Origin: an uncultured Mesorhizobium sp.
GTDB taxonomy: Bacteria; Pseudomonadota; Alphaproteobacteria; Rhizobiales; Rhizobiaceae
Direction of reading: 5' to 3'
Assembly (NCBI GenBank): GCA_937958475.1
Contig: CALFXR010000052.1
Span: 1 to 39,089 of the forward strand
DNA: 39,089 nucleotides
Shown: positions 1 to 7,572 of the stretch, piece after piece
Layout of the letters: the number at the start of each line of letters is the position of its first letter
How positions within the stretch are numbered: position 1 is the first letter of the stretch
The notes under the pieces: generated by a model
Databases searched by the model: none
Told to the model about the DNA's origin: nothing
What the model saw: the letters and a program-made list of their open reading frames with translations, nothing else
Translations under genes and position numbers: made by a program

Positions 1-678
1 GGCGAGCCCGGCGGGCCGCGGCTGGCGGCCCCCGAAGTGCTGCGGCCGGAGGAGCCGGACGCCGCGGCACCGCCGGAACCCGCCGGACCGCCGGTGCGCG
101 AACTGCTTGCGGAGAGCGACGCCGACTTCGCCGCGTGCACGGCCGCGCTGGCGGCGCTCGGCGCACGCTTCGCGGAGCGGCCGCCGCTGACCGACCCGGA
201 CGAGCGCGACTGCGGCATCGCGCGGCCGGTGGCGCTGTCGGAAATCCTGCCCGGCGTGGCGCTGCACCCGGAGGCGGTGCTGCGCTGCGCGGCGGCGCTG
301 GCGCTGGCGGAATGGACCAGGGACTTCGTCATGCCGGCGGCGCGCCGCCTGCCCGGTCGCGGCGCGCTGACCCGCATCGACCACGGCACGGCCTATCTGT
401 GCCGTCCGCGCAACGGCGTTGCCGGCGCGACGCTGTCGGAGCACGCCTTCGGCAACGCCATCGACATCGCCGGCTTCGGCTTCGCGCGCGGCGATGCGCT
501 CTCGGTGACGGCGCGCGCCGGCGACGGTTCGCTGGAGGAGGCCTTCCAGGCGGCGGTGCGCAAGGCGGCGTGCCTTTCCTTCACCACCGTGCTCGGCCCG
601 GGCGCCGACGACGCCCATGCCGACCACCTGCACCTCGACGTGAAGGCGCGCGGCGGCGGCTTCCGGCTCTGCCAGTGA
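1..678 (+). CDS. Extensin-family protein (M15-like C-terminal domain), 5' end off window
   Basis: The reading frame is open from the first base, so the gene probably starts upstream of the window. A GTG at 37 would give 213 aa but no signal peptide and no clear ribosome site. The visible start is Pro/Ala-rich, as is usual for the region before an extensin-like C-terminal domain (PF06904). The domain carries a Ser-Glu-His...Asp pattern (LSEHAFGNAID) and a closing HADHLHLD. These resemble the zinc ligands of M15 D-Ala-D-Ala peptidases, so an envelope peptidoglycan role is inferred. Several Cys residues are spaced as in secreted family members. A second family member lies at 34815-35582. The gene stops 7 bases before the stop codon of the convergent FadL-like gene. 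Confidence 0.85.
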   Translation, partial: GEPGGPRLAAPEVLRPEEPDAAAPPEPAGPPVRELLAESDADFAACTAALAALGARFAERPPLTDPDERDCGIARPVALSEILPGVALHPEAVLRCAAALALAEWTRDFVMPAARRLPGRGALTRIDHGTAYLCRPRNGVAGATLSEHAFGNAIDIAGFGFARGDALSVTARAGDGSLEEAFQAAVRKAACLSFTTVLGPGADDAHADHLHLDVKARGGGFRLCQ

Positions 679-685
679 CGGTGCT

Positions 686-1849
686 CTAGAACCGGATGGT
701 GGCCCCGCCGGACAGGGTCCACACCAGGTCGTTGCCGAAGGTGGCCGTGTAGCCGAGCGGATTGGGGATGCCGCCGGGCAGGACCATCGTCGACGAGGTG
801 CCGGCGGTGAGCAGGCCGACCGTGCCGCCCAGCCGGAAGACCGCGTTCTCCGACGGCGTCAGGATGCCGGTCAGCCCCGCCGACCAGACGTCGGTCTGCG
901 AGGTGAAGCCGGCCGATGCGCCCTGGTTCCACGACAGATTGCCGGCGAGCGCGAACATTTCCGAGAACTGGTGCGCCGCCCCCAGCGTCACGCTCCATGT
1001 GTCGCGGAAGCCGAGCGCCAGCCCGGAGACGGCGGCGGGTTGCGTGCAGGCGGGCAGGCCGACCGGGCAGATCGGCATCGCCTGGACCACGCTCCAGTCG
1101 GTCCACTTCACCGCGCCGAAGGCAAGCCAGCCCGGCGCGACGCCGGACTGCGCCTTCAGCTCCACCGACTGCGGCATGGTGATGGAGCCGAACACCGGCA
1201 GCGCCGGGCCGACGGTCGAAAACGTGCCGGTCATGTCGTAGGAGACGGCCGAATTGTAGATCAGGCTGGCGCGCAGCGCGTAGTCGGGGATCTCGTAGGC
1301 CAGACCCAGCCGCCAGGCGAGGCTCCGGTCGGAGACGTCGGTCGCGGCGGTCACCGGGCCGAAGGCCTGGGTCAGGCGGTAGCGCACCTCCTGCAGCGAG
1401 ACGCCGCCGAGCAGCGAGACGCGGCCCTTGCCGGCGGCGAGGCTCGCCGCGCAGGTCAGTCCGTAGTCGCGCGAGGAGAAGTGCTGCTCGACCGCGGCCG
1501 CGGCATAGGTCCAGGCGGTGCCGTAGTTGGCGTGGCCGCCCCACGGCTCGCGGTAGCTCGCCATGCAGCGCGCCACGTCGGCGACGTTCACCGCGAAGCT
1601 CGCCCTGGGCAGGGTGAAGGCCTCGGTCTCGTCGACGTCGACGCTCGCGCCGAACATGCCGGTGATGCCCGTCAGCTTGCGCTGCGGCGCGATATGGGTG
1701 ACGCCGGCCTCGAAGGCCACCGCGCGCTCCTGGAAGACGAAGTCCCAGTCGCTCTCGCCGGTGTCGTAGCCGCCGGCCAGCGCCGGACCGGCGCCGAAGA
1801 CCAGCGCCGCCGCCGCGGCGATGCGTGCGAGAAAACCCCTCCCGGCCAT
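686..1849 (-). CDS. FadL/OmpP1-type outer membrane transport protein
   Basis: This 387-aa protein begins MAGRGFLAR, followed by an Ala-rich hydrophobic stretch and an ALA-GG signal peptidase site near residue 25. The mature part alternates polar and apolar residues as outer membrane beta-strands do. It ends in Phe (ATIRF), the usual C-terminal signal of outer membrane barrels. The mature N-terminus (GGYDTGESD, then VTHIAPQRK) resembles the FadL/TodX family, which takes up long-chain fatty acids or other hydrophobic compounds. The substrate cannot be read. The ATG at 1849 follows a G-rich ribosome site; an open upstream extension to 1960 lacks signal-peptide logic and is rejected. An inverted repeat lies 56 bases upstream (1905-1918). 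Confidence 0.85.
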   Translation of the reverse strand: MAGRGFLARIAAAAALVFGAGPALAGGYDTGESDWDFVFQERAVAFEAGVTHIAPQRKLTGITGMFGASVDVDETEAFTLPRASFAVNVADVARCMASYREPWGGHANYGTAWTYAAAAVEQHFSSRDYGLTCAASLAAGKGRVSLLGGVSLQEVRYRLTQAFGPVTAATDVSDRSLAWRLGLAYEIPDYALRASLIYNSAVSYDMTGTFSTVGPALPVFGSITMPQSVELKAQSGVAPGWLAFGAVKWTDWSVVQAMPICPVGLPACTQPAAVSGLALGFRDTWSVTLGAAHQFSEMFALAGNLSWNQGASAGFTSQTDVWSAGLTGILTPSENAVFRLGGTVGLLTAGTSSTMVLPGGIPNPLGYTATFGNDLVWTLSGGATIRF

Positions 1850-1904
1850 GACCGCCCCCCTGTCGTTAGCCGATTTCAGGATAGCGCAGGCCGGGGCCGG
1901 AGTC

Positions 1905-1918
1905 TTGACTTCTGTCAA
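1905..1918. promoter_or_regulatory. Inverted repeat upstream of the FadL-like gene
   Basis: A perfect 5-bp inverted repeat (TTGAC-ttct-GTCAA) lies 56 bases upstream of the FadL-like start codon. On the minus strand it also contains a TTGACA hexamer, but no -10 element sits at a normal spacing. It may be an operator or chance. Confidence 0.25.
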
Positions 1919-1968
1919 AGGGGGTGGCGGCGGCTCATGCCGCGGGCCAGGGGTGGCCAAAAGTGGCG

Positions 1969-2019
1969 GGTTCAGGCGCCGGATTCAGGCACCGGATTCA
2001 GGCGCCTGGCTCAGGCACC
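1969..2019. repeat. Four imperfect 12-13 bp tandem repeats at the transglycosylase 3' end
   Basis: Four units built on 'GGATTCAGGCrCC' follow each other directly (1969-1980, 1981-1993, 1994-2006, 2007-2019). The last unit overlaps the stop codon of the lytic transglycosylase gene and so encodes its C-terminus. The other three lie in its 3' flank. Slippage here could change the protein end. Confidence 0.7.
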
Positions 2020-2718
2020 GGTGGCGCGACGGCGCTGGCGGTCGCGGCCGAGCCCGGTCTCGTCGAGCAGGCCGGCGCGCTTGGCGTCGTAATAATAGCC
2101 GCGCTGGTAGAGCCGGTCGGCGCGACGGGCGTCGCCGCCGGCGACCAGATAGGCGCCGCGCAGGTATTTCACCGCGTATTTCAGGTTGGTCTCGGGATCG
2201 AGCAGGCCGTTCGCCGGGCCGTCATAGCCCATGCCGCGCGCCGTCGCGTGCTTGATCTGCATCAGCCCCCAGTGGCCCTTGTTGTAGGCGCCGGGATTGA
2301 ACGTGCTCTCGCGCTTGACCACGCGGCGGACCAGGCTCTCCGGCACGTCGTAGATCTCGGCGTATTTGGTGATCAGCCGGTCGACATGGGCGGCGTCGTG
2401 GCGCTCGTTGACGATCGGCGCGGCCGGGCGCGGATCCGACGGCGACGGCCCGGCGAAGGCGGTCGAAAGCGAGGCGAGCCGCACCTCCGCCTCGGGCGCT
2501 TCCGCGGCGACGCCGGCGAGTTCGCCGGAACGCCACGAATAGGGCACGGCCGAAACCGTCTGCGGCAGGGCAATGTCGAAGGTGGAGGCGACGGGCGCGA
2601 TCACGTCGGCGCCGAGCGTGTCGAGGCTGCGCGAACTCGAACACCCCGCCGCGACGCTCGCGGCGACGATGCAGGCGGACGACGCGATGGTCCGCAATGT
2701 CCGGCTCGTCGGGGTCAA
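2011..2718 (-). CDS. Lytic transglycosylase (SLT domain) lipoprotein
   Basis: This 235-aa protein has an N-terminal hydrophobic segment ending in a lipobox (VAAGC, Cys near residue 25), so a lipid-anchored envelope protein is expected. The C-terminal half is an SLT domain. KRESTFNPGAYN holds the catalytic Glu and GHWGLMQIK is the second signature, followed by the usual Asn-Leu-Lys-Tyr-Ala segment. Such enzymes cleave peptidoglycan glycan strands to 1,6-anhydro-muropeptides. The start is a TTG at 2718, with a purine-rich GAGGA 12 bases upstream; a TTG at 2697 is an alternative. The last codons fall in a tandem repeat, and the tail after the domain is Arg-rich and probably not conserved. Confidence 0.88.
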   Translation of the reverse strand: MTPTSRTLRTIASSACIVAASVAAGCSSSRSLDTLGADVIAPVASTFDIALPQTVSAVPYSWRSGELAGVAAEAPEAEVRLASLSTAFAGPSPSDPRPAAPIVNERHDAAHVDRLITKYAEIYDVPESLVRRVVKRESTFNPGAYNKGHWGLMQIKHATARGMGYDGPANGLLDPETNLKYAVKYLRGAYLVAGGDARRADRLYQRGYYYDAKRAGLLDETGLGRDRQRRRATGA

Positions 2719-2834
2719 GTCGCGAGTCTGTCCTCTTCGTCGGCCCGCGAGTTCTAGCGCAGTGCCGGCGCCGCATCAATCCGGGCGCCGATCACGTGTT
2801 GCCGCACCGTGTGCGCAGCCCGTGAACGGCGCGC

Positions 2835-3149
2835 TCAGTCGTCGCCGAAGGGCTGGAAGATGCGCGGCCGGCACTTCAGCACCGGGCACGAACCGGTGTC
2901 GGCGGTCGGCACGTATTCGGGCGCCGCTTCCTCGTCGATCTGGCAGAAGCCGCCATGCGCGACGTAGCGGTCGTAGAGCGTCAGCGACGGATTGCGCGGC
3001 GACGGATAGCGCAGGATCGCCGCCCCGTCGGCGCGCACAATCCCCTGGACGCGGCTGCAGCTCATGCCGGAAATCTCGTAGCGCGAGATCGCATGCGCCT
3101 CGAAGGCCACCAGCGACAGGGCGAGCGCGGCAAGCAGGGTCTTCTTCAT
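2835..3149 (-). CDS. Small secreted Cys-rich protein, unknown function
   Basis: This 104-aa protein starts MKKTLLAALALSLVAFEAHA, a textbook Sec signal peptide with an AHA cleavage site at residue 20. The roughly 84-residue mature chain has four Cys (MSCS, GFCQ, SCPV, LKCR), suggesting two periplasmic disulfides. The Cys-Ser-Arg-Val-Gln followed by Gly-Ala-Ala-Ile-Leu-Arg-Tyr pattern looks like small periplasmic proteins I have seen in Rhizobiales genomes, but I cannot name the family. It lies alone between the transglycosylase gene and the divergent dehydrogenase. The promoter should be in 3150-3307, where a GGAAC and a CGTT lie 18 bases apart, slightly too wide for an EcfG promoter. Confidence 0.75.
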   Translation of the reverse strand: MKKTLLAALALSLVAFEAHAISRYEISGMSCSRVQGIVRADGAAILRYPSPRNPSLTLYDRYVAHGGFCQIDEEAAPEYVPTADTGSCPVLKCRPRIFQPFGDD

Positions 3150-3307
3150 CGGTCGTCTCCCGTGTGGGCGGCCGCCGCGGCGGCGCTGTCCTGCATCTAT
3201 GGCGTCATCGGGGCCGAAATTCGGCGGCGATGCGCAAAGAAACGGCGAAGCGTGCCAAAATAGTTCCGCGTGCTATCCTCGCCGCGATCAACTTTGCGGG
3301 AGGAACC

Positions 3308-4213
3308 ATGGAACGCGAACGGATCGGCTTCGTCGGCGTCGGCCTGATGGGCCACGGCATGGCGAAGAACATCGTCGAGAAGGGCTTTCCGCTGACGATC
3401 GTCGCACACCGCAACCGGGCTCCCGTCGACGACCTCGTCGCACGCGGCGCAAGCGAGGTCGGCTCGCTCGCCGAACTCGCCCGGGCGAGCGACATCGTCG
3501 TGCTCTGCGTCACCGGCAGCCCCGAGGTCGAGGCCGTGCTCGCCGGGCCGCGGGGCCTGGCCGCCGCCGGCAGGCCGCTGCTCGTCATCGACTGCTCGAC
3601 CTCGGACCCGTCCTCGACGGCGCGGCTCGCCCGGGACCTGGCACCGGCCGGCATCACGCTGGTCGACGCACCGCTGTCGCGCACGCCGACGGACGCCGAG
3701 GCCGGAACGCTCGACGTCATGGCGGCGGGCGAACCTGCCGTCTTCGCCCGCATCCGCCCGGTGCTCGAGGCCTTCGCCAGCCGCATCGTCCATACCGGGC
3801 CGGTCGGCAGCGCCCACGCCATGAAACTGCTCAACAATTTCGTCGCCCTGGGCTACGCCGCGCTCTATTCGGAGGCCCTGGCGCTGGGCGCCAAGGCGGG
3901 CATCACGCCGAAGACCTTCGACGCGGTGATCGGCGGCGGGCGCATGGACTGCGGCTTCTACCAGACCTTCTTCCAGTGGGTGATCGGCCGCGATCCCAAT
4001 GCCCACCGCTTCGCCATCCGCAACGGACTGAAGGACCTGAGCTACCTCGCCGCCTTCGCCAATGCGGCGGGCGCCGCCAATCCGCTCGGCGCCGCGGTTC
4101 GCAACGCCTTCGCCGTCGCCACCGCCACCGGGCACGGCGACGAATACGTGCCGAGGCTGGCCGACATCACGGCCGGCCTGAACGGCGTTTCGCTGACCGA
4201 AGACCAGGCGTGA
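3308..4213 (+). CDS. NAD(P)-binding beta-hydroxyacid dehydrogenase (3-hydroxyisobutyrate dehydrogenase family)
   Basis: This 301-aa protein opens with a Rossmann signature, GFVGVGLMGHGMAKN. It has the family substrate-binding segment DAPLSRTPTDAEAGTLD and the catalytic-Lys segment GSAHAMKLLNN. The C-terminal half is the all-helical dimer domain, with GLKDLSYLAAFAN placed as in the family. Members oxidise beta-hydroxyacids such as 3-hydroxyisobutyrate, tartronate semialdehyde (reverse reaction) or 6-phosphogluconate. The usual glycine-rich DAPVSGG is changed to DAPLSRT, so the substrate is uncertain. The ATG at 3308 has a strong GGGAGGAA ribosome site. The gene is single, without catabolic neighbours. 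Confidence 0.88.
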   Translation: MERERIGFVGVGLMGHGMAKNIVEKGFPLTIVAHRNRAPVDDLVARGASEVGSLAELARASDIVVLCVTGSPEVEAVLAGPRGLAAAGRPLLVIDCSTSDPSSTARLARDLAPAGITLVDAPLSRTPTDAEAGTLDVMAAGEPAVFARIRPVLEAFASRIVHTGPVGSAHAMKLLNNFVALGYAALYSEALALGAKAGITPKTFDAVIGGGRMDCGFYQTFFQWVIGRDPNAHRFAIRNGLKDLSYLAAFANAAGAANPLGAAVRNAFAVATATGHGDEYVPRLADITAGLNGVSLTEDQA

Positions 4214-4216
4214 ACG

Positions 4217-4237
4217 AAGGCCTCCCGGGGCGGCCTT
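4217..4237. other. GC-rich hairpin after the dehydrogenase gene
   Basis: AAGGCC...GGCCTT forms a stem four bases after the stop codon, with a tract of seven As after it. A T tract would be expected for an intrinsic terminator on the plus strand, so this may only stabilise or pause the transcript. Confidence 0.3.
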
Positions 4238-4432
4238 CCAAAAAAAGTGAACCCCCGGGGGTTGCCGTTCCATGCCGATGCGCCTATCTACGGACCTGTT
4301 GATATTTGGGCCGATCGATCCGGGCCTCGCGTTTCATACGCGTTTGCTGACGTCTATCTCCAAAATCTCGATACCATCGGCTGTGCAATCGTGTGCGGCC
4401 ACACTGCAACGCAAGCGTATAGGAATGCGAAC

Positions 4433-4645
4433 ATGGCTACCGGAACCGTCAAGTGGTTCAACAGCACCAAGGGCTTCGGCTTCATCCAGCCCGACAACGG
4501 CGGCGCGGACGTCTTCGTCCACATCTCGGCCGTCGAGCGCGCCGGAATGACCAACCTCGTGGAAGGTCAGAAGATCAACTTCGAGATCGAGCAGGACCGC
4601 CGTACGGGCAAGTCCGCTGCCGGATCTCTCAGCAGGGCAGCCTGA
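4433..4645 (+). CDS. cspA: Cold-shock domain protein, CspA family
   Basis: This 70-aa single cold-shock domain carries both RNA-binding motifs: RNP1-like KGFGFI near residues 14-19 and RNP2-like DVFVHIS near 29-35. It starts MATGTVKWFN, the usual opening. Csp proteins bind single-stranded RNA and act as RNA chaperones in the cytoplasm. The ATG at 4433 follows AGGAA with a 7-base gap. About 220 bases of non-coding sequence precede it, including a GTGTG-CGGC-CACAC hairpin near 4390-4403. A long structured leader is typical of cold-inducible csp mRNAs, although many Rhizobiales paralogs are constitutive. A terminator hairpin follows the stop codon. Confidence 0.93.
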   Translation: MATGTVKWFNSTKGFGFIQPDNGGADVFVHISAVERAGMTNLVEGQKINFEIEQDRRTGKSAAGSLSRAA

Positions 4646-4657
4646 CCTAGCGGGCGC

Positions 4658-4683
4658 GCCCCGGCTCCGCCGGGGCTCGTTTG
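4658..4683 (+). terminator. Intrinsic terminator of the csp gene
   Basis: A 7-bp GCCCCGG/CCGGGGC stem with a 5-base loop is followed by TCGTTT, starting 12 bases after the csp stop codon. The T tract is short, so read-through to the stronger terminator at 4810-4836 is possible. Confidence 0.65.
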
Positions 4684-4809
4684 GCAAGTCACGGATGTAC
4701 TGGCGGCTGCGCGAGATGCGCGCCGGAGCATGCCACCCCGCGGTCATGACAGCAGATAGCTGCGGCAACGGGTGGAGGCGGGTTCCAAGTCAGGCTACCA
4801 GGCAGTTGG

Positions 4810-4836
4810 AAGGCGGGGTCATTCCCCGCCTTTTTT
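4810..4836 (+). terminator. Strong plus-strand intrinsic terminator without an adjacent gene
   Basis: A 9-bp stem built on AAGGCGGGG/CCCCGCCTT with a 5-base loop is followed directly by a run of Ts. The orientation is plus. The nearest plus gene (csp) ends 165 bases earlier and already has its own hairpin. It may be the main csp terminator or the end of an unannotated small RNA. The facing GST gene on the minus strand ends at 4859. Confidence 0.8.
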
Positions 4837-4858
4837 CGTTCCAGCGTTCCCGGGCGCG

Positions 4859-5473
4859 TCAGCGGCCGGGAATCCAATCCATCGGCACATGGCCCGGATC
4901 GGCGGCGACCCGCGAAAGCCAGGCGACCACCGCGGGATAGGCCGCCAGGTCGAAGCCGCCCTCGCCCGCGACATGCGTATAGGCATAGAGCGCGATGTCG
5001 GCCACCGACATCGCCTCGCCGGCGAAGAACGGCGATTGCCCGAGCCGGCCTTCCATGACGGCGAGCGCCCTGTTGCCGCGAATCAGCGTCGCTTCCAGCT
5101 TCTCCGGCGTCGCCTCCGCCGCCCGCCGCGGATCGATCGTCAGCGCGCGGCGCACGGCGATGTAGGGCTCGTGGCTGTACTGCTCGAAGAACATCCACTG
5201 GTAGGCGAGCGCGCGTTCGTAGGCATCGGCCGGCAACAGCCGCGTTCCCTCGGCGAGGTGGAGCAGCAGCGCGTTGGATTCGGCGAGCACGCGACCATCG
5301 TCGAATTCGAGCAGCGGCACCATGCCGTTCGGGTTCCTGGCCAGGAAGGCGGCCGATCGCGTGCCGGTGGCGCCGCCCTCGACCTCGACATGCTCGAAGC
5401 TCCGCCCGAGCTTCGCCATCAGCAGCCGCGGCTTGTAGCAGTTGCCGCTGTCCGTCATTCCGTAGATCTTCAC
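4859..5473 (-). CDS. Glutathione S-transferase family protein
   Basis: This 204-aa protein has an N-terminal thioredoxin-fold GST domain (KIYGMTDSGNCYKPRLL, then NPNGMVPLLEFDDG and LAESNALLLHLAEG). The Pro of MVPLLE is the glutathione-binding cis-Pro, and ESNA is the usual gamma-glutamyl-binding site. The C-terminal helical domain includes SVADIALYAYTHVA, the N-capping box region of the GST core. Such enzymes conjugate or reduce with glutathione in the cytoplasm; the substrate is unknown. The GTG at 5473 is chosen because GAGGAG lies 7 bases upstream and the family fold begins at once. A longer open frame to 5707 adds Arg/Cys-rich nonsense antisense to the EAL gene. Confidence 0.9.
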   Translation of the reverse strand: MKIYGMTDSGNCYKPRLLMAKLGRSFEHVEVEGGATGTRSAAFLARNPNGMVPLLEFDDGRVLAESNALLLHLAEGTRLLPADAYERALAYQWMFFEQYSHEPYIAVRRALTIDPRRAAEATPEKLEATLIRGNRALAVMEGRLGQSPFFAGEAMSVADIALYAYTHVAGEGGFDLAAYPAVVAWLSRVAADPGHVPMDWIPGR

Positions 5474-5570
5474 CGCGGCATCTCCTCGCACACCGAAGCG
5501 GCAACTATGGCAGGACGCGGCTCGACCACCAGCGACTTGTTCTGGCGCATCGATCAGCGGCGCTGATGGG

Positions 5571-6431
5571 TCATCCGAACAGGGGGATGACGTTGTCGCC
5601 GTTGGAGGACAACAGGCGGTCGAGCGGCAGCGGTTCCTCGCGGAAGATCGTCCCCGCCAGCGCCGGCCGGCCGAGCAGGTGGCCCTGCAGCAGATCCACC
5701 TTCGCATCGACGGCGATCTTGAGCTGGGCCGGCGTCTCTATGCCTTCGGCGAGTATTTCCGCGCCGGTTCGCCGGATCGTCTGCACGAGCGGCCCGAACA
5801 GGCGGGCGGCGGCCGGATCGCGGCACAACGAGCGGAACAGTTCGCCGTCGATCTTGACGATGTCGGGCAGGATCCGCGCGATGCGTTCGTAGGTCGACCG
5901 GCCGGCGCCGAAATTGCCGACGGCGATGCGAACGCCCAGCGCGCGCATGATCTCGGCCACGGCGACGAGCGTGAACTCGTCGAGCGCGGTCGCCTCGGTG
6001 ATCTCGCAGACGAGCAGCCGCGGATCGAGGCCGATCTCGACGAGGCAGCCGGCCATCGTCCGGATCTCGCGCAGGGTCGCGTCGAGGTCGGCGTTCGCCC
6101 GCGGATCGTAGTTGAAGTAGAGGCGCAGCGTGGGGACGCCGATATTGTGGTGGTTCCTCAGGTGCAGACAGCGGCACAGGCTCTCGACGAACAGGCGGTC
6201 CGCGGCCGGCACCTCGTCGAGGAAGGTCCGGCTGTCCACCGCGACGCCGTCCCGGTAGGGCGCGACCAGCGCCTCGACGGCCACGGGGAGAAGCGCCCGC
6301 CCGACGCGCTGCAGGATCGGCTGGTAGCTGGTCTTCAGCCGGAAGCCGCCGAAGCGACCCGTCTCGATGCCGATCTCGTCGACATGGATCGCTTCCTCGA
6401 TCGAGGCCGGGCGAATCTGGTTCTGGTTCAA
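5571..6431 (-). CDS. EAL-domain protein, probably catalytically degenerate (downstream of a pair)
   Basis: This 286-aa protein is a lone EAL domain with no membrane or GGDEF part. EAL phosphodiesterases hydrolyse c-di-GMP with a metal-binding set of residues. Here the EAL (53-55), the Asn of YFNYDP (107), Glu of CEITE (143), Lys of VKIDG (193), Glu of AEGIE (229) and QGHLLGRP (249-256) are kept. The metal-binding Asp pair (DDFG in active enzymes) is replaced by GNFG (172-173), and the Arg of ExLxR is Ala. An effector-binding or scaffold role is therefore more likely than catalysis. The TTG start at 6431 overlaps the upstream stop codon (TTGA) and implies translational coupling. Confidence 0.82.
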   Translation of the reverse strand: MNQNQIRPASIEEAIHVDEIGIETGRFGGFRLKTSYQPILQRVGRALLPVAVEALVAPYRDGVAVDSRTFLDEVPAADRLFVESLCRCLHLRNHHNIGVPTLRLYFNYDPRANADLDATLREIRTMAGCLVEIGLDPRLLVCEITEATALDEFTLVAVAEIMRALGVRIAVGNFGAGRSTYERIARILPDIVKIDGELFRSLCRDPAAARLFGPLVQTIRRTGAEILAEGIETPAQLKIAVDAKVDLLQGHLLGRPALAGTIFREEPLPLDRLLSSNGDNVIPLFG

Positions 6432-7387
6432 GACCCCGCCCCCCTGCGTCCGAATGCCTTTCCGGGGCGTGTCCGGAACGCCGGCGGGTCCGCATGGTGC
6501 ATGCCCGCGACCGGCATGGCGGTGGGTGCCGCCGCATGGCGTGGAGTTTCGGCAGAAACCCGGGCCGGCGCGTCGGCGGCAGCAGCAGCGGCAGCAGCTT
6601 CGCGGAAGACGCCGAACCGCGTCGGCACGATTTCCGGACGGGCGAGCACGTAGCCCTGGACCATCGAGGCGCCGGACCGTTCGGCGAGCTCGAGCTGCCA
6701 TCCCTCCTCGATGCCCTCGAAGACGGTGGCGATGCCCTGGCCGGCGAAGGTCTCGACCATGGCCGAGAGGAGCGCGAAGCCGGGGCCCGATTCCATCAGA
6801 CGGGTGATCCAGTGCGCGTCGAACCTGACGATGTCGGGCTTCAGTTCCTTGATCCGGTTCATGTCGGAATCGTCGGAACCGTAGTCGTCGACGGCGATGC
6901 GGAAGCCGTGCCGCCTGAGCGCGGCGACGAAACCGTAGAGCGTATCCTGCGAGGCGCTCTTCTGCTCGGTCACCTCGCAGACGATGCGCTTCGGATCGAT
7001 GCCCGCCTCGTGCAGGACGAGCCGCATCTCGCGCAGCGCGTGGTCGGCGATCGACGGCTCGCTGAACACGGACGGATCGAAGTTGATGAACAGCGACGCG
7101 GCCGGATCGAGGAACTTGCCGGCGTTGAGCAGGTGCAGCGTGCGCGCCAGCGTCTCCACATGCAGCCGGTCGGCGGCCGGAATGCTGTTGAAGAAGACGG
7201 GCGGCGGAATGCGCTCGCCGTCGCGGAACGGCCGCAGCAGGCCTTCGAAGGCGGCGATCGACACCTTGCCGCCGCGAAACGCGAAGATCGGCTGGAAGGC
7301 GCTCTTCAGGACATAGACCCCCCATATGCCGGTGGAGGTACCGTCATCCTGGCGAATGATATGGGCGAGGCCAACGCTACGCGCCAC
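6428..7387 (-). CDS. EAL-domain protein with altered active site (upstream of a pair)
   Basis: This 319-aa protein has an EAL domain at about residues 28-262, then a low-complexity Ala-rich tail (about 263-319). It keeps EGLLR (48-52, the ExLxR form), Asn102 in INFDP, Glu138 in CEVTE, the metal-binding Asp pair (VDDYG, 167-168) and the Glu residues of FEGIEE. The catalytic Lys (KID/KFD in active enzymes) is Arg in VRFDA (188). Activity is thus uncertain but closer to intact than in its partner. The GTG at 7387 has GGAG 10 bases upstream; a GTG at 7420 would add 11 residues without a ribosome site. Its stop overlaps the start of the second EAL gene by 4 bases. Confidence 0.8.
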   Translation of the reverse strand: MARSVGLAHIIRQDDGTSTGIWGVYVLKSAFQPIFAFRGGKVSIAAFEGLLRPFRDGERIPPPVFFNSIPAADRLHVETLARTLHLLNAGKFLDPAASLFINFDPSVFSEPSIADHALREMRLVLHEAGIDPKRIVCEVTEQKSASQDTLYGFVAALRRHGFRIAVDDYGSDDSDMNRIKELKPDIVRFDAHWITRLMESGPGFALLSAMVETFAGQGIATVFEGIEEGWQLELAERSGASMVQGYVLARPEIVPTRFGVFREAAAAAAAADAPARVSAETPRHAAAPTAMPVAGMHHADPPAFRTRPGKAFGRRGAGS

Positions 7388-7572
7388 GGTCAAGCAACTC
7401 CGCACACTGCGGGAACGCACGGAATGGTGGCACGGAAGGTTTTACCGGCCGTTAATGGATCGATCGCGCGAATTCATGTTTCGGCCGCGCAGCGGCCTTG
7501 CGGATCGCCCTGCGATCGGACATTAGAAACGCGCCGTTCGACCCCGTCCGCCCCTGCCCGGAGACCCCCGCC

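Noticed and set aside
3241..3267. EcfG-like promoter (GGAAC-N18-CGTT, minus strand) before the small secreted protein gene
   Set aside because: The spacer is 18 bases, outside the usual 16-17.
5571..7325. A single 584-codon frame spanning both EAL genes
   Set aside because: Only its C-terminal half is EAL-like; the first half is a frame-shifted reading of the upstream EAL gene, which is intact in its own frame. There is no evidence for a fused gene or frameshift.
7441..7456. CtrA-like site (TTTA-N7-TTAA) between the EAL and aatA genes
   Set aside because: One half-site is imperfect and such AT pieces can occur by chance.
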